A stretch of 64,000 nucleotides of DNA from Paenirhizobium cremeum. Lineage in GTDB: Bacteria; Pseudomonadota; Alphaproteobacteria; Rhizobiales; Rhizobiaceae. The translations under genes and the position numbers were made by a program. Shown here one piece after another: positions 6,644 to 17,345 of the stretch. The notes beneath the pieces were generated by a model. The model was not told the DNA's origin and did no database searches. It saw nothing but the letters and a program-made list of their open reading frames with translations. How positions within the stretch are numbered: position 1 is the stretch's first letter; each line of letters starts with the position of its first letter. The stretch covers positions 157,437 to 221,436 of the forward strand of contig NZ_JAGGCS010000003.1 of the NCBI RefSeq assembly GCF_022884085.1. Reading direction: 5' to 3'.

Positions 6644-8131
6644 ATGAACATGCAGGTTATCGAAACGCTCGCTGAAGGGCTGAAGCGCGAAATCAAGGTC
6701 GTCATTCCGGCAAAGGACATGGAAGCTCGCATGAACGAGCGCCTGGCCGAAGCCAAGGACAAGGTCCGCATCAACGGCTTCCGCCCGGGCAAGGTGCCGG
6801 TCGCACATCTGAAGAAGATGTACGGCAAGTCCATCATGGCTGACCTCGTCAACGAGATCCTCCGCGAGAAGCCGACCTCGATCCTTTCGGAACGCGGCGA
6901 AAAGTCGGCGACCCAGCCGGAAATCGCCATGACCGAGGACGAGGGCGAAGCCGAGAAGATCCTGACCGCCCAGGCCGACTTCGAATTCACCATGGCCTAT
7001 GAAGTCCTGCCGCCGATCGAGCTGAAGCCGGTTTCCGGCATCAAGGTCGTGCGCGAAGTCGTCGACGTCTCCGAAGACGAAGTCAACGAACAGATCCTCA
7101 AGATCTCCGAAAGCGCCCGTTCCTTCGAAACCAAGAAGGGCAAGGCCGCTGACGGCGACCGCGTCACCATGGATTATGTCGGCAAGGTCGACGGCGTTGC
7201 CTTCGACGGCGGCACCGACTCTGACGCCGAACTGGTTCTCGGCTCCGGCCGTTTCATCCCGGGCTTCGAAGACCAGCTCGTCGGCGTCAAGGCCGGCGAC
7301 GAAAAGACCATCACCGTGACCTTCCCGGAAGACTATCCGGCGAAGAACCTGGCCGGCAAGGAAGCCACCTTCGACGTCACCGTCAAGGAAGTCGCAGCGC
7401 CTGCCGCTGTCGAGATTAACGATGAACTGGCTTCCAAGCTCGGCATCGAATCGCTCGAAAAGCTCAAGGAAATCGTTCGCGGCCAGATCGAGAGCCAGTA
7501 CGGCAACGTCACCCGTCAGAAGGTCAAGCGCCAGATCCTCGACCAGCTCGACGCCATGTACAAGTTCGACGCCCCGTCGAAGCTGGTGGATGCCGAGTTC
7601 GAAAACATCTGGCGCCAGATCAACACCGATCTCGCCCAGTCCGGCAAGACCTTCGAAGATGAAGACACGACCGAGGAAAAGGCGCGCGAGGAATATCGCA
7701 CACTGGCCGAGCGTCGCGTTCGCCTCGGCCTCGTTCTCTCCGAAATCGGCGAGAAGGGCGGCGTAGAAGTCTCCGACGACGAAATGCAGCGGGCGCTCTT
7801 CGCCCAGCTCCAGCAGTTCCCGGGCCAGGAAAAGCAGATCCTCGACTTCTTCCGCAACACCCCCGGCGCTGCCGCTTCGCTGCGTGCCCCGCTGTTCGAG
7901 GAAAAGGTTATCGACAAGCTGCTGAGCGAAATCGACGTCACCGACAAGAAGGTCTCCAAGGAAGAGCTTCTGGCTGACGACGAAGCCGAGGAAGGCGACA
8001 AGCCGGCCAAGAAGGCTGCACCGAAGAAGAAGGCTGCTGCCAAGGCTGAAGACGCTGCCGAAGGCGAAGAAGCCGCTCCGAAGAAGAAGGCTGCTCCGAA
8101 GAAGAAGGCCGCCGAAGGCGACGCCGAATAA
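6644..8131 (+). CDS. tig: Trigger factor chaperone (peptidyl-prolyl isomerase)
   Basis: A 495-residue ribosome-associated chaperone that meets nascent chains at the exit tunnel. The ribosome-binding loop GFRPGKVP is at about 45-52. An FKBP-type isomerase domain follows at about 160-250 ([22 protein letters not shown]). The helical C-terminal arms run to about 445. The last 45 residues are an Ala/Lys/Pro-rich tail with repeated AAPKKKA units, absent from the 432-residue E. coli protein and typical of rhizobial homologues. A strong terminator follows. ATG 6644 gives the usual MNMQVIETL start. Confidence 0.98.
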   Translation: MNMQVIETLAEGLKREIKVVIPAKDMEARMNERLAEAKDKVRINGFRPGKVPVAHLKKMYGKSIMADLVNEILREKPTSILSERGEKSATQPEIAMTEDEGEAEKILTAQADFEFTMAYEVLPPIELKPVSGIKVVREVVDVSEDEVNEQILKISESARSFETKKGKAADGDRVTMDYVGKVDGVAFDGGTDSDAELVLGSGRFIPGFEDQLVGVKAGDEKTITVTFPEDYPAKNLAGKEATFDVTVKEVAAPAAVEINDELASKLGIESLEKLKEIVRGQIESQYGNVTRQKVKRQILDQLDAMYKFDAPSKLVDAEFENIWRQINTDLAQSGKTFEDEDTTEEKAREEYRTLAERRVRLGLVLSEIGEKGGVEVSDDEMQRALFAQLQQFPGQEKQILDFFRNTPGAAASLRAPLFEEKVIDKLLSEIDVTDKKVSKEELLADDEAEEGDKPAKKAAPKKKAAAKAEDAAEGEEAAPKKKAAPKKKAAEGDAE

Positions 8132-8162
8132 TCTTCGAATTATCGAACGGACATGTGGAAAG

Positions 8163-8186
8163 GCCGCCCGGTGGGGCGGCTTTTTT
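8163..8186 (+). terminator. Rho-independent terminator of tig
   Basis: GCCGCCC-GGTG-GGGCGGC is followed by six T residues. The perfect 7-bp stem begins 32 bases after the tig stop. Confidence 0.9.
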
Positions 8187-8344
8187 CGTTGGAGGGCGGC
8201 TATGGAGCCGGATGCGGACTGTTCGACGTCAGGGTCTCGAAAGGAGAAGCGGACATCCAAGTATCTGCTGCTGCTGTCTGAGTTCAGCCCCCTAAGCGGC
8301 CATCCGCCGTCGGAGCAATAGCCGTAAAGTGTCGCAAATGTCGG

Positions 8345-8380
8345 TCGCGAAAGGCTGACTTTTGCACCGGACTTTCGCGA
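8345..8380. repeat. 9-bp inverted repeat (TCGCGAAAG / CTTTCGCGA)
   Basis: Perfect arms at 8345-8353 and 8372-8380, with related GTCGCAAATGTCGG copies just to the left, lie between the tig terminator and the LysE-family gene. Clusters of such short repeats resemble the terminal repeats of IS21-like elements, but no transposase is present. It is either an insertion remnant or a local repeat. Confidence 0.4.
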
Positions 8381-8414
8381 CAGAAATATCCCTTGAGATT
8401 TAGCCGTTGGCCGA

Positions 8415-9068
8415 TTAGGGCAAAACTTGGGATTTCTGCGACTGCATAGCCTCCACGAGCAGCCGAACGCCCAATGCGCCCATGACAGCACCCGCGACCC
8501 GGTCGATCCATGTTTTGGAATGGAGATAGACGGCGCGCGGCTTATTGGCAGAAAACGCAAGCGCGACGATCGCATACCACGACGCTTCGACAAAGAAGAT
8601 CATCGGAGGAAGAGTGAACAGCAGCCATTGCGGCGGGGAAGCCGGCAGCATGGCAGCGAAAATGCTTCCATACACGATAGCAGTTTTCGGGTTGCTGATC
8701 TGCGTGGCGAACGCGAAGGTGAAGGATCGCAGCACCGATTTTCTCTCGGAGGTCGTCGCCATATCGACCGAAAGGGGCGCGCTCGCACCGCGCCAGATGC
8801 GGATGCCTAGATAGAGAAGGTAGGCCCCACCCATGAGCTTCAGGGTCATGTAGAGCCATTCGACCTGAAGCAACAGCGCGCTTAGTCCAGCGAGCGCCAC
8901 GGCCCCGAACAAGGCCCCACCAAGCCCCATGCCGAGAGCGGCGGCAAGTCCGTCGAGTCTGGATGCGGTAACGGCGATTCTGGATACGAGAACGAAACTC
9001 GGACCGGGGCTGATGGCCCCAATCAGGAGAGCACCGAGAATCCCAAAGAAAACGGTTGTCTCAGGCAT
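8415..9068 (-). CDS. LysE/RhtB-family amino-acid exporter
   Basis: A 217-residue inner-membrane protein with about six hydrophobic segments. The N-terminus contains the family signature GAISPGPSFVLVSR, and a later LYLGIRIWRGA stretch is also characteristic. LysE/RhtB proteins export lysine, homoserine, threonine or related compounds by proton antiport; the substrate cannot be predicted here. ATG 9068 is preferred to 9074 because AGGAG lies seven rather than one or two bases ahead. The gene stands alone between two convergent or unrelated units. Flanking DNA is AT-richer than its neighbours, with odd repeats downstream, so acquisition by transfer is possible. Confidence 0.88.
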   Translation of the reverse strand: MPETTVFFGILGALLIGAISPGPSFVLVSRIAVTASRLDGLAAALGMGLGGALFGAVALAGLSALLLQVEWLYMTLKLMGGAYLLYLGIRIWRGASAPLSVDMATTSERKSVLRSFTFAFATQISNPKTAIVYGSIFAAMLPASPPQWLLFTLPPMIFFVEASWYAIVALAFSANKPRAVYLHSKTWIDRVAGAVMGALGVRLLVEAMQSQKSQVLP

Positions 9069-9292
9069 GGACATGCTCCTTTCGGTTTTGGAGGATGCCC
9101 AGGCGAGCGGCTTTGTGTCTCCGTGCTCCCCGATGGTGTCCCATCTGTATTCGCCAGTTACACGGACGAGCGCATGATCCTGTTTTTAGATTGGCTTGGC
9201 AAGTATACCGTTCTCACAAAATTCCCAATTAAAGCGACACTTGTTTTCCTAGTTTTTGCAACGTCGCCCAATAGCGCAAACCAGCCGCCAAC

Positions 9293-10699
9293 TCACGCTT
9301 CCTTCTTCAACTCCCCCATCCGGTTCCATGCATCGAGCCCCGCGATCTTGTAGGCTTCGGCGAGCGTTGGATAGTTGAACGTATTCTCGACAAAATATTC
9401 GACGGTGCCCTTCAGGTTCAGCACCGCCTGGCCGATGTGCACGAGTTCGGTCGCTCCCTCACCGACGATGTGGACGCCGAGCAGGCGTCGGGTCTTCAGC
9501 GAGAAGATCATTTTCAGGAGGCCGCTGTCGAGCCCCATGATATGGCCGCGCGAGGTCTCGCGGAAATGGGCGATACCGCATTCGTAGGGAATGCCGCGCT
9601 GCTGGACTTCTTCCTCCGTCAGCCCGCAGGTCGAGATTTCGGGGACGGCATAGATGCCATAGGGAAAATATTGCGGCGGCTCCTGTGCCGGCGCGCCGAC
9701 GGCATGGCGGGCGGCAATGCGGCCCTGTTCCATCGAGGTCGAGGCAAGGCTCGGAAAGCCGACCACGTCGCCGGCGGCATAGATACCGGGAACCGCGGTC
9801 TGGAAGGTCTCCGGATCGACCTTGATACGGCCGCGGCTGTCGGCCTCGAGGCCGCAGGCTTCAAGGTTGAGCAGATCGGTCGCACCGACCCGTCCCGCAG
9901 CGAAAAGCACCAGTTCCGCGGTGAGCACGCGACCGTTCTGCAGCATCACCCGACAGCGTCCGCTCGGCTCCTTCTCGACCTTTTCCACCGTCTGGCCGAA
10001 GATCAGTTTCATGTTGCGGTCACGCAGCTGATAGGAAAAATCCTCGACGATTTCCTTGTCGATGAAGTCCAGCATCGTATCACGCGGCTCGACGACCGTG
10101 ACGGCCGTATCGAGCGCGCTGAAGATCGTCGCATATTCGATGCCGATGACGCCGGCGCCGATGACGACCATTGACCGCGGCAGTTCCTTGATTTCCAGAA
10201 TTTCGTCGCTGTCGAGGATGTTCGTGCCGTCGAAGGGAATATGGGCTGGCCGGTAGGGCCGGGTGCCCACGGCAAGCAGCACGGCTTCCGTCTGCACACG
10301 CAGGACCTCGCCGTCCTCTTTTTCCACCTCAAGGGTCTTGGGGTCGATGAAGTGGGCCTTGCCCCGCAGCTGGCTGACGCGATTGCGGGCGAACTGATGT
10401 TCCAGGACGTCGACCTCGTGATCGAGGGTAATCAACAGGCGTCGGCGCAGATCCTCGGCGCGGATCTCCTGCTTGACGCGATAAGCGCGTCCATAGAAGC
10501 CACGCTCGCGCCAGCCGGTCAGGTTGAGGGCCGTCTCGCGCAGCGTCTTGGAAGGGATCGTGCCGGTATGGACGGAGACGCCGCCGACCCGCGTGCCCTT
10601 CTCGATGACCAGCACGCGCTTGCCGAGCTTGGCAGCCTGAATGGCGGCCCGCCGTCCGGCCGGTCCGCTGCCGACGACAACGAAGTCATAACTGTTCAT
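9293..10699 (-). CDS. sthA: Si-specific NAD(P)+ transhydrogenase, soluble
   Basis: A 468-residue flavoprotein that moves reducing equivalents between NADPH and NAD+ in the cytosol. The FAD-binding [10 protein letters not shown] is at about 10-18, the NAD-binding [10 protein letters not shown] is in the middle, and the C-terminal dimerisation domain contains [10 protein letters not shown]. The position of the redox disulfide in lipoamide dehydrogenase and glutathione reductase reads [11 protein letters not shown] (41-51): both cysteines are replaced, as expected for SthA and not for a disulfide reductase. Its length matches E. coli SthA (466). It is transcribed alone and divergently from recQ. 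Confidence 0.95.
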   Translation of the reverse strand: MNSYDFVVVGSGPAGRRAAIQAAKLGKRVLVIEKGTRVGGVSVHTGTIPSKTLRETALNLTGWRERGFYGRAYRVKQEIRAEDLRRRLLITLDHEVDVLEHQFARNRVSQLRGKAHFIDPKTLEVEKEDGEVLRVQTEAVLLAVGTRPYRPAHIPFDGTNILDSDEILEIKELPRSMVVIGAGVIGIEYATIFSALDTAVTVVEPRDTMLDFIDKEIVEDFSYQLRDRNMKLIFGQTVEKVEKEPSGRCRVMLQNGRVLTAELVLFAAGRVGATDLLNLEACGLEADSRGRIKVDPETFQTAVPGIYAAGDVVGFPSLASTSMEQGRIAARHAVGAPAQEPPQYFPYGIYAVPEISTCGLTEEEVQQRGIPYECGIAHFRETSRGHIMGLDSGLLKMIFSLKTRRLLGVHIVGEGATELVHIGQAVLNLKGTVEYFVENTFNYPTLAEAYKIAGLDAWNRMGELKKEA

Positions 10700-10880
10700 C
10701 TGGTGTGTCCCTCAAGCCCCTGAAAGCGAATCGGAAACGGCAAATGCCGCATTGCAGCAGAAATTAGCAGGTCATTCTGACTGTTTCGTTATCGGCGCGG
10801 CCGCATGTCCTGCGAAGTCGCAAAGGCTCGCCGCACCGGATGAACTGTGCATAATGCCGGCTTCCCGAGAAGGCGATTCC

Positions 10881-12740
10881 ATGGAACTGACCCAGAGCCG
10901 CACCGATCCCCTGTTCGACCGTGAAGGCGCGAAAAATCCGCTCACTGTCCTGAAGCAGGTCTATGGTTATCCCGCCTTCCGCGGCAGGCAGGCGGAGGTC
11001 GTCGCTCAGGTCGTCGCCGGCGGCGACGCGGTGGTGCTCTTTCCGACCGGCGCGGGAAAGTCCCTTTGTTATCAGATCCCGGCGCTTTGCCGCGATGGAG
11101 TGGGCATCGTCGTATCGCCGCTGATCGCCCTCATGCGAGATCAGGTGGAGGCGATGAAGCAGCTCGGCGTGCGCGCCGCAGCGCTGAATTCCTCCTTGGG
11201 CCGGGAGGAATTCGTCGATATCCGCCGGGCGCTTGTCCGCGGCGAAATCGACCTTCTCTACGTCACGCCGGAGCGGATCGTAACGCCGGCCTTCCGGGAG
11301 ATGATCGGCGAGGCAAGCATTGCGCTGATCGCCATCGACGAAGCCCATTGCGTCTCCCAGTGGGGACATGATTTCCGCCCGGAATACCGGGAACTCGGCC
11401 GGCTCGCCGATGACTATCCCGGCGTGCCGCGCATGGCGCTGACGGCGACCGCCGATCCGCATACGCGCGATGACATCATCGCGAGGCTGGGGCTGGAAGC
11501 GGCCGCGGTCTTCACCACGTCCTTCGATCGTCCGAACATCGCCTACGAGATTGTCGAGCGCGATCAGCCGCGCCAGCAACTCCTCGGCTTCCTCGGGCGT
11601 CACAAGGGCGAGAGCGGCATTGTCTATTGCCTGTCGCGCGCCAAGGTCGAGGAAACCTCCGAATGGCTGAACACGCAAGGCCTGCGGTCGCTTCCTTATC
11701 ATGCCGGCATGGAGCGCGAGCTTCGCGATGCCCATCAGGACGCTTTCCTGAAGGAGGAGGGGCTTTGCCTCGTGGCGACCGTCGCCTTCGGCATGGGCAT
11801 CGACAAGCCGAATGTTCGTTATGTCGCCCATCTCGACCTGCCGGGCTCCGTCGAAGCCTATTATCAGGAAACCGGTCGCGCCGGCCGCGACGGCCTGCCA
11901 TCGGAAGTCTGGATGGCCTACGGCATGGCCGATGTCATCCAGCGTGGCCGGATGATTGACGGCGGTAACGCCGGTGACGACATCAAGCGTGTCGAGCGGG
12001 CCAAGCTCAACGCGCTGCTCGCCATCTGCGAGACGGCCGGCTGCCGCAGACAGGCGATCCTAGCCCATTTCGGCGAGACGCATGCCGGCAATTGCGGCAA
12101 TTGCGATACCTGCCTGAAACCGGTGGAGACCTGGGACGGAACGGAAGCGGCGATCAAGGCCCTGGCCGCCGTTTACCGTACAGGTGAGCGATTCGGTACC
12201 GGACACCTGATCGATGTGCTGACCGGCAACGAGAACGAGAGAACGATACGCTTCGGTCATGTCGATATGCCCGTGTTCGGTGCTGGGCGCGATCTTCCGA
12301 CGAGAACCTGGCAGTCCGTCTACCGTCAGCTTCTGGCAGCCGGGCTCGTACGCATCGATCACGAGGCTTTCGGCGCACTGAAACTGGAGCCGGAGGCCCG
12401 CGCGGTCTTCCGGCACGAACGGCAGGTTCTGTTCCGCAAGGACCGTCCGACCAAGGGCAAGGCGGCAAAGAGCGCCGGCCTTCGCGCGGCCAATGCGAGG
12501 AATGCGCTCGAAGGGGCCGACATGGAGCTTTTCGAGGCGCTGCGCGCCACCCGTATGGAGATCGCCAAGGCGCTTTCCGTGCCGCCCTACGTCGTCTTCC
12601 CCGATACGACGCTTATTGCCTTTGCAACGGAACGCCCGACGAGCCGCGATGCGCTGCTCGGAATTTCGGGTGTCGGGCAGGCGAAGCTCGAACGATATGG
12701 CGACGATTTCCTCTCCGTCATCCGTTCGCATCAGCGCTAG
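10881..12740 (+). CDS. recQ: ATP-dependent DNA helicase RecQ
   Basis: A 619-residue 3'-5' helicase of recombination and replication-fork repair. Walker A GAGKS is at about 57-61, the DEAH box [18 protein letters not shown] at about 152-169, and the helicase motif VI region reads [12 protein letters not shown]. The zinc-binding RQC region has four cysteines (CRRQAIL, CGNCDTC). A C-terminal HRDC domain is present ([20 protein letters not shown]). ATG 10881 is preferred to upstream in-frame starts because GAGAAGG lies seven bases ahead and the length then equals the family norm. It converges on radC. Confidence 0.97.
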   Translation: MELTQSRTDPLFDREGAKNPLTVLKQVYGYPAFRGRQAEVVAQVVAGGDAVVLFPTGAGKSLCYQIPALCRDGVGIVVSPLIALMRDQVEAMKQLGVRAAALNSSLGREEFVDIRRALVRGEIDLLYVTPERIVTPAFREMIGEASIALIAIDEAHCVSQWGHDFRPEYRELGRLADDYPGVPRMALTATADPHTRDDIIARLGLEAAAVFTTSFDRPNIAYEIVERDQPRQQLLGFLGRHKGESGIVYCLSRAKVEETSEWLNTQGLRSLPYHAGMERELRDAHQDAFLKEEGLCLVATVAFGMGIDKPNVRYVAHLDLPGSVEAYYQETGRAGRDGLPSEVWMAYGMADVIQRGRMIDGGNAGDDIKRVERAKLNALLAICETAGCRRQAILAHFGETHAGNCGNCDTCLKPVETWDGTEAAIKALAAVYRTGERFGTGHLIDVLTGNENERTIRFGHVDMPVFGAGRDLPTRTWQSVYRQLLAAGLVRIDHEAFGALKLEPEARAVFRHERQVLFRKDRPTKGKAAKSAGLRAANARNALEGADMELFEALRATRMEIAKALSVPPYVVFPDTTLIAFATERPTSRDALLGISGVGQAKLERYGDDFLSVIRSHQR

Positions 12741-12772
12741 GGAATTTTGTCCCCGGCACGCCGTGGCCGCGG

Positions 12773-13621
12773 TCAGATGAGCCGCAGCCCCTTGAGGCTC
12801 GCATGGCCGTCGCGGCCGATGATGATGTGATCGTGCACCGTAATCCCGAGCGGTTTCGCCGTGTCGATAATCATTTTCGTCATGTCGATATCGGCGCGCG
12901 ACGGGGTCGGATCACCACTTGGATGATTGTGGACCAGGATAATGGCGGTTGCCGAAAGCTCCAGCGCCCTTTTCACCACCTCACGCGGATAGACGGGGGT
13001 GTGGTCGACGGTGCCGCGGCCCTGCACTTCGTCGGCAATCAGCGCATTGCGCTTGTCGAGGAAGAGGATGCGGAACTGTTCCGTCGTCTCGTAGGCCATG
13101 GCCGAGTGGCAATAGTCGATCACTGATGACCATGAGGCCAGAACCTGTTTGCCGCGCAATTCGCTTTTCAGCATGCGCTGCGCGACGGTGGCGATCAGCT
13201 TGAGGTCGTGCGCCACGGTCTCGCCGACGCCCTTGACCTCCTGCAGCAGGGCGGGCGGTGCACCGAGCACGCCGGCCAGCGAACCGAACCGGCCGATCAG
13301 TGCCTTGGCGATCGGTTTGGTATCGCGTCGCGGAATGAGCCGGAAGAGCAGCAGTTCGAGCATTTCGTAATCGGCAAGCGCGCCGTCGCCGCCATCGCGG
13401 AAACGCGCCCGGAGACGGTCGCGATGTCCGTGATAATGGGTTTCCGCCGTATCGACGACTTCGCTGACCGGCGCGCGCTTTTTGAGGTTGCCGGTCTTGG
13501 CCGTCTGCTCGGCGAAAAAGCCGCGCTCATCGGTGATCTCGGCCGTGTCCTCGTCCGCCCCGCTTTCTGTTGCGGCGGAGTTTTGGTTATCCGGCGGATC
13601 AGAAAGCGGCGGGCGGGTCAT
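12773..13621 (-). CDS. radC: RadC/MPN-domain JAMM metalloprotein
   Basis: A 282-residue protein. An N-terminal low-complexity extension of about 60 residues is followed by a helix-hairpin-helix UPF0758 region ([20 protein letters not shown]). The C-terminal MPN domain carries the JAMM zinc motif [14 protein letters not shown] at 231-244. RadC was once linked to DNA repair, but that role is not supported in E. coli; some members act in plasmid and phage contexts. The start is two bases past the map stop on the minus strand, so the two are co-transcribed. The N-terminal extension is common in Rhizobiales. Confidence 0.95.
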   Translation of the reverse strand: MTRPPLSDPPDNQNSAATESGADEDTAEITDERGFFAEQTAKTGNLKKRAPVSEVVDTAETHYHGHRDRLRARFRDGGDGALADYEMLELLLFRLIPRRDTKPIAKALIGRFGSLAGVLGAPPALLQEVKGVGETVAHDLKLIATVAQRMLKSELRGKQVLASWSSVIDYCHSAMAYETTEQFRILFLDKRNALIADEVQGRGTVDHTPVYPREVVKRALELSATAIILVHNHPSGDPTPSRADIDMTKMIIDTAKPLGITVHDHIIIGRDGHASLKGLRLI

Positions 13622-13623
13622 GG

Positions 13624-14460
13624 TCAGCCTTTGAGGGGCGGCAGGCCCGGGCGGTCGAGCCCGGCGGGTGAGAGCGTGAAGATTTCACAGCCCGTCGCCG
13701 TGACGCCGACGGCGTGTTCGTATTGCGCAGTGAGCGACCGGTCGCGCGTGACCGCCGTCCAGCCGTCGGCGAGCACTTTGACGTGCGGCCGGCCGAGATT
13801 GATCATCGGCTCGATGGTAAAGATCATGCCCTCCCGCAATTCCGGCCCCTCGTTGGAGCGGCCGTAATGCAGGATGTTGGGGCTGTCGTGGAAAAGCTTG
13901 CCGACGCCGTGGCCGCAGAAATCGCGCACCACAGAGCAGCGCTCTGCCTCGGCATAGGTCTGGATCGCCTCGCCGATGGCGCCGGTGCGCACACCCGGGC
14001 GAACGACGGCAATGCCGCGCATCAGGCATTCATAGGTGACTTCCAGCAGCCGCTCGGCCGCGCGCTTGATCTCACCGACGGGATACATGCGGCTTGAATC
14101 GCCATGCCAGCCATCGACGACATAGGTGACGTCGATGTTGACGATATCGCCTTCGCGCAGCGGCTTGTCGTTCGGAATGCCGTGGCAGACGACGTGGTTG
14201 ATGGAGGTGCAGACGGACTTGGTGTAGCCCCGGTAGTTCAGCGTCGCCGGCAGGGCGCCGTTGTCCATTCCGAACTCGAAAACGAAACGGTCGATCGCAT
14301 CGGTGGTGATGCCCGGCTTGACCATGCCGGCCAGCTCGTCCAGGCAGCGGGCCGTCACCTGGCATGCCTTGCGCATTCCTGCGAAGTCTTCCTGGTTGTA
14401 GAGCCTGATTGCCCCGGTATTCTTGAGCGGCGCGGTTGCCGCATCGACATAGGTCACCAT
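13624..14460 (-). CDS. map: Type I methionine aminopeptidase
   Basis: A 278-residue enzyme that removes the initiator methionine from nascent proteins. The metal ligands of the pita-bread fold are visible: [15 protein letters not shown] supplies two aspartates, [19 protein letters not shown] the histidine, and IFTIEPMIN the glutamate. ATG 14460 is taken because a weak GAAAG is eight bases ahead; ATG 14466 is an alternative adding two residues. The N-terminal 20 residues before RLYNQEDF are usual for the alphaproteobacterial form. It lies between sfsA and radC on one strand. Confidence 0.96.
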   Translation of the reverse strand: MVTYVDAATAPLKNTGAIRLYNQEDFAGMRKACQVTARCLDELAGMVKPGITTDAIDRFVFEFGMDNGALPATLNYRGYTKSVCTSINHVVCHGIPNDKPLREGDIVNIDVTYVVDGWHGDSSRMYPVGEIKRAAERLLEVTYECLMRGIAVVRPGVRTGAIGEAIQTYAEAERCSVVRDFCGHGVGKLFHDSPNILHYGRSNEGPELREGMIFTIEPMINLGRPHVKVLADGWTAVTRDRSLTAQYEHAVGVTATGCEIFTLSPAGLDRPGLPPLKG

Positions 14461-14498
14461 GCACATGCTTTCGGTCTGGTCTGCGATTTCCGTTCAAG

Positions 14499-15218
14499 TC
14501 ATAAAGCAGCAAGGACCGGTTCGTCTATCTCGATCAGTCCTGACGGCGTGATTTCCGCCGGCGAAACGGTACATTTTACCGCATAGGCCTCCACGCCGCA
14601 GCTGCTGGCCTCGGCAAAGGCTGCTGCATAGACAGGGTCGAGATCGCCGGAAAGCCGGAAGCGGTCGCAATCGCCGCGCTGGATGAGGAAGACCATGGCG
14701 GCCCGGTGGCCGGCCGCGACCATATCGGCCATTTCCCTGAGATGCTTGGCGCCGCGAGCGGTGACCGTATCCGGAAACTCGGCAAGCCGCGGACTTCGGG
14801 TAAAATGCACGTTCTTCACCTCGACATAAAGGTCCGGCCGACCGGGCCCGCTGAGCAGGATATCGATCCGCGAGTTCCGGCCATAGCGCTGCTCGCGCCG
14901 AAGGATCGGATAGCCGCTGAAATCTCCGACGATCCCTGCGAAAATGGCCTCCTCGGCAAGCCGGTTCGGCAGCGCCGTGTTGACCCCGACCGCCGCGCCA
15001 TCCACCTCGACCAGCTCCATCGCATGGCGATATTTGCGGTTCGGGCTGTCATGCTCGGAGAGCCAGATGCGTGAACCGGGCGTCGTCAGGCCTAGCATCG
15101 AGCCGGTATTCGGGCAGAAACCGGTAATCTCCCGGCCGTCTTCAAGAACGGCATCGAACAGGAAGCGCTTGTATCGACGGATGAGACGGGCAGGGACTAG
15201 GGGCGGATCGAAGAGCAT
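14499..15218 (-). CDS. sfsA: SfsA, sugar-fermentation-stimulation / DNA-binding protein
   Basis: A 239-residue protein starting [20 protein letters not shown], matching SfsA of E. coli (234 residues). Conserved blocks include [11 protein letters not shown] and [11 protein letters not shown]. The fold has a nuclease-like core with the E-V-K-N motif, but the activity is not settled; the E. coli protein was reported as a DNA-binding factor for maltose metabolism. The open frame extends upstream to 15299, but ATG 15218 gives the family N-terminus. It is first of a minus-strand sfsA-map-radC block. Confidence 0.93.
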   Translation of the reverse strand: MLFDPPLVPARLIRRYKRFLFDAVLEDGREITGFCPNTGSMLGLTTPGSRIWLSEHDSPNRKYRHAMELVEVDGAAVGVNTALPNRLAEEAIFAGIVGDFSGYPILRREQRYGRNSRIDILLSGPGRPDLYVEVKNVHFTRSPRLAEFPDTVTARGAKHLREMADMVAAGHRAAMVFLIQRGDCDRFRLSGDLDPVYAAAFAEASSCGVEAYAVKCTVSPAEITPSGLIEIDEPVLAAL

Positions 15219-15314
15219 GGACAGGGTGTAGCCTGTCGCCGTGATCGCCGCAAATGGGGCGCCGATCTTTGTCGCTTGCCGCCTACTCCCGCCCATCATC
15301 CGGCAGTGCGGATT

Positions 15315-17162
15315 CTAGACCCGCGCCAGAACGTAGGTTCCGGGCGCATTGGCGATCGCGTTCAAAGCGCCACCGCCCGGCGTGCGGGCAGGGACGCGTT
15401 CGCTGTCCTGCGCTTCGATCCAGGCTTGCCAGTGGGGCCACCAGGAACCTGCGGTTTCCTTCGCCTTCGCGGCCCAATCCTCATAGCTGCCCACCGGGGC
15501 GCCGTTGGTCCAGTATTGGTATTTCGCCTTGTCCGGCGGATTGACGACGCCGGCGATATGGCCGGAACCGCTCAGTACGTATTCGACGGGACCGCCGAAC
15601 AGCGCGCTGCCGACAAAGACCGACTTGGCCGGAGCGATGTGGTCCTCGCGGGTCGCCAGATTGTAGATCGGGATCGTCACGTCCTTCAGAGACACGGTCT
15701 TGCCGGCAAGTTGCATGCGGCCCTGGCTCAGATTGTTGTTGAGGTAGCAGTTGCGCAGGTAGAAGGAGTGGTTCGCCGCCGCCATGCGGGTGGAATCGGA
15801 ATTCCAGTAGAGCAGGTCGAAGGGCATGGGGTCCTGGCCCTTCAGGTAGTTGTTGACGAAATACGGCCAGATGAGTTCGGAGGCGCGCAGCATGTTGAAC
15901 GCCGCCGCCATCTTCGAGCCGTCGAGATAGCCGGTCTGGCGCATGCGCTCCTCCAGCCCGCCGATCTGCGTTTCGTCCACGAAGACCTTGAGATCGCCCG
16001 CATAGGTGAAATCGACCTGGGTGGTGAAAAAGGTCGCGCTGGCGATGCGGCGATCGCCTAGCTGGGCATGCAGCGCAAGGGTTGCGGCCAAAAGCGTACC
16101 GCCCACGCAATAGCCGATGGCGTTCACTTCCGTCTCGCCGGTTGCCTTTTCGACGGTGTCGAGCGCGAAGTCGATCCCTTCCTCGATATAGTCTCCCCAA
16201 TCCTTGTCGGCATGGCGTTCGTCCGGATTGACCCAGGAGATCACGAAGACGGTGTGGCCCTGCGCCACGCACCATTTGATGAAGGATTTCTGTGGGTTGA
16301 GGTCGAGGATATAGAACTTGTTGATCCACGGCGGCACGATCAGCAGCGGTCGCTTGAGAACCGTTTCGGTCGATGGTTCATACTGGATGACCTCGCAGAT
16401 GTCGCTCTGCGCGATCACCTTGCCGGGCGTCACCGCCATGTTCTCGCCGACAGCGAACTTGCTCGTGTCGGTGTGGCGCAACCGCAATTCGCCGCCTCCG
16501 GCGGCAATGTCCTCCGCCAGCATCTGCATGCCCCTGACCAGATTGGCGCCATGGCTTGCGACCGTCTCGCGATAGAGCTGCGGATTGGTGACGACGAAAT
16601 TGGTGGGAGACAGCGCCGCCGTGATCTGGCGGACATAGAAGGCTGCCTTGTGGCGCGTGTGTTCGTCGAGCCCTTCCGCCTCGTTGACCAGCTTCTCCGC
16701 CCATTCACTCAGGATGACATAGGCCTGTCGCAGGAAATCGAAGAACGGGTTGCGTTGCCAGTCCTCGTCGGCGAATCGCTTGTCCTTGACGGGTGGTTCG
16801 GGCGGCAGGTCGCTTGCACTGCCGGAGAAGCGCGAAAGCGTGCGCGACCACATGGCGAAGACGCCAGCCATCAGGTGGGTCTGCGCCTCGAGCGTGCGCT
16901 TTGGGTCGGCCATCCAGTATTCGGTGACCTTCGACATGGTCTTGACGAGTTCGGCCATCGGTTCCGAAACCGGATCGACGATTTCGCCGCGTTCGCGCGG
17001 CGCAAGCCAGACGGAGGCAGCCTTGCCGAGATTTTCGAGCGCCCGGGCGACATTGACGGCAAGCGCTTCCGGGTCCTTGACGATATACGGTTCGATCAGC
17101 TTCGGATCGAAACCGGTCGCTCCCGGACCGTTCTGCTGCGCATCTTCGCGTTCGCTGCTCAA
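15315..17162 (-). CDS. phaC: Class I poly(3-hydroxyalkanoate) synthase
   Basis: A 615-residue enzyme that polymerises (R)-3-hydroxyacyl-CoA into storage polyester at the granule surface. The lipase-like box GYCVGG gives the catalytic Cys352, Asp507 is in NLATREDHIAP and His535 is in GSGHIAGVVNPP. The single long subunit and the N-terminal domain of about 200 residues define class I. No phaA/phaB or phaR gene is adjacent; the only other PHA gene here is the phasin at 40878. The upstream gap holds a TGCAATGCA palindrome (17261-17269) that resembles reported PhaR sites. Confidence 0.98.
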   Translation of the reverse strand: MSSEREDAQQNGPGATGFDPKLIEPYIVKDPEALAVNVARALENLGKAASVWLAPRERGEIVDPVSEPMAELVKTMSKVTEYWMADPKRTLEAQTHLMAGVFAMWSRTLSRFSGSASDLPPEPPVKDKRFADEDWQRNPFFDFLRQAYVILSEWAEKLVNEAEGLDEHTRHKAAFYVRQITAALSPTNFVVTNPQLYRETVASHGANLVRGMQMLAEDIAAGGGELRLRHTDTSKFAVGENMAVTPGKVIAQSDICEVIQYEPSTETVLKRPLLIVPPWINKFYILDLNPQKSFIKWCVAQGHTVFVISWVNPDERHADKDWGDYIEEGIDFALDTVEKATGETEVNAIGYCVGGTLLAATLALHAQLGDRRIASATFFTTQVDFTYAGDLKVFVDETQIGGLEERMRQTGYLDGSKMAAAFNMLRASELIWPYFVNNYLKGQDPMPFDLLYWNSDSTRMAAANHSFYLRNCYLNNNLSQGRMQLAGKTVSLKDVTIPIYNLATREDHIAPAKSVFVGSALFGGPVEYVLSGSGHIAGVVNPPDKAKYQYWTNGAPVGSYEDWAAKAKETAGSWWPHWQAWIEAQDSERVPARTPGGGALNAIANAPGTYVLARV

Positions 17163-17260
17163 GCCGTCCTCCCCAGGATCGTTCTACCGGTGTCTTTTGT
17201 AATTGCGCATCCTGCCCGAAAACGACTACAAGTTCCAGCAATACGAAAGCCGGGCTGACA

Positions 17261-17269
17261 TGCAATGCA
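17261..17269. promoter_or_regulatory. TGC-N3-GCA palindrome between phaC and lipoprotein gene
   Basis: TGCAATGCA lies 99 bases upstream of phaC. PhaR repressors of alphaproteobacteria are reported to bind CTGC-N3/4-GCAG-like sites, and this is a weaker version. Six fixed bases occur often by chance, so support is limited. Confidence 0.3.
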
Positions 17270-17345
17270 ATCCGGGCTTGCGGCTCTATAGAACCACGAC
17301 TGTCAGCGGATAGCGATAATGATCGACGATACTTGGACAAACGGA

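Noticed and set aside
6596..8593. A 665-codon minus-strand open frame over tig
   Set aside because: It is composed of the complement of trigger factor, is Asp/Leu-Glu biased without domain structure, and would overlap the tig terminator.
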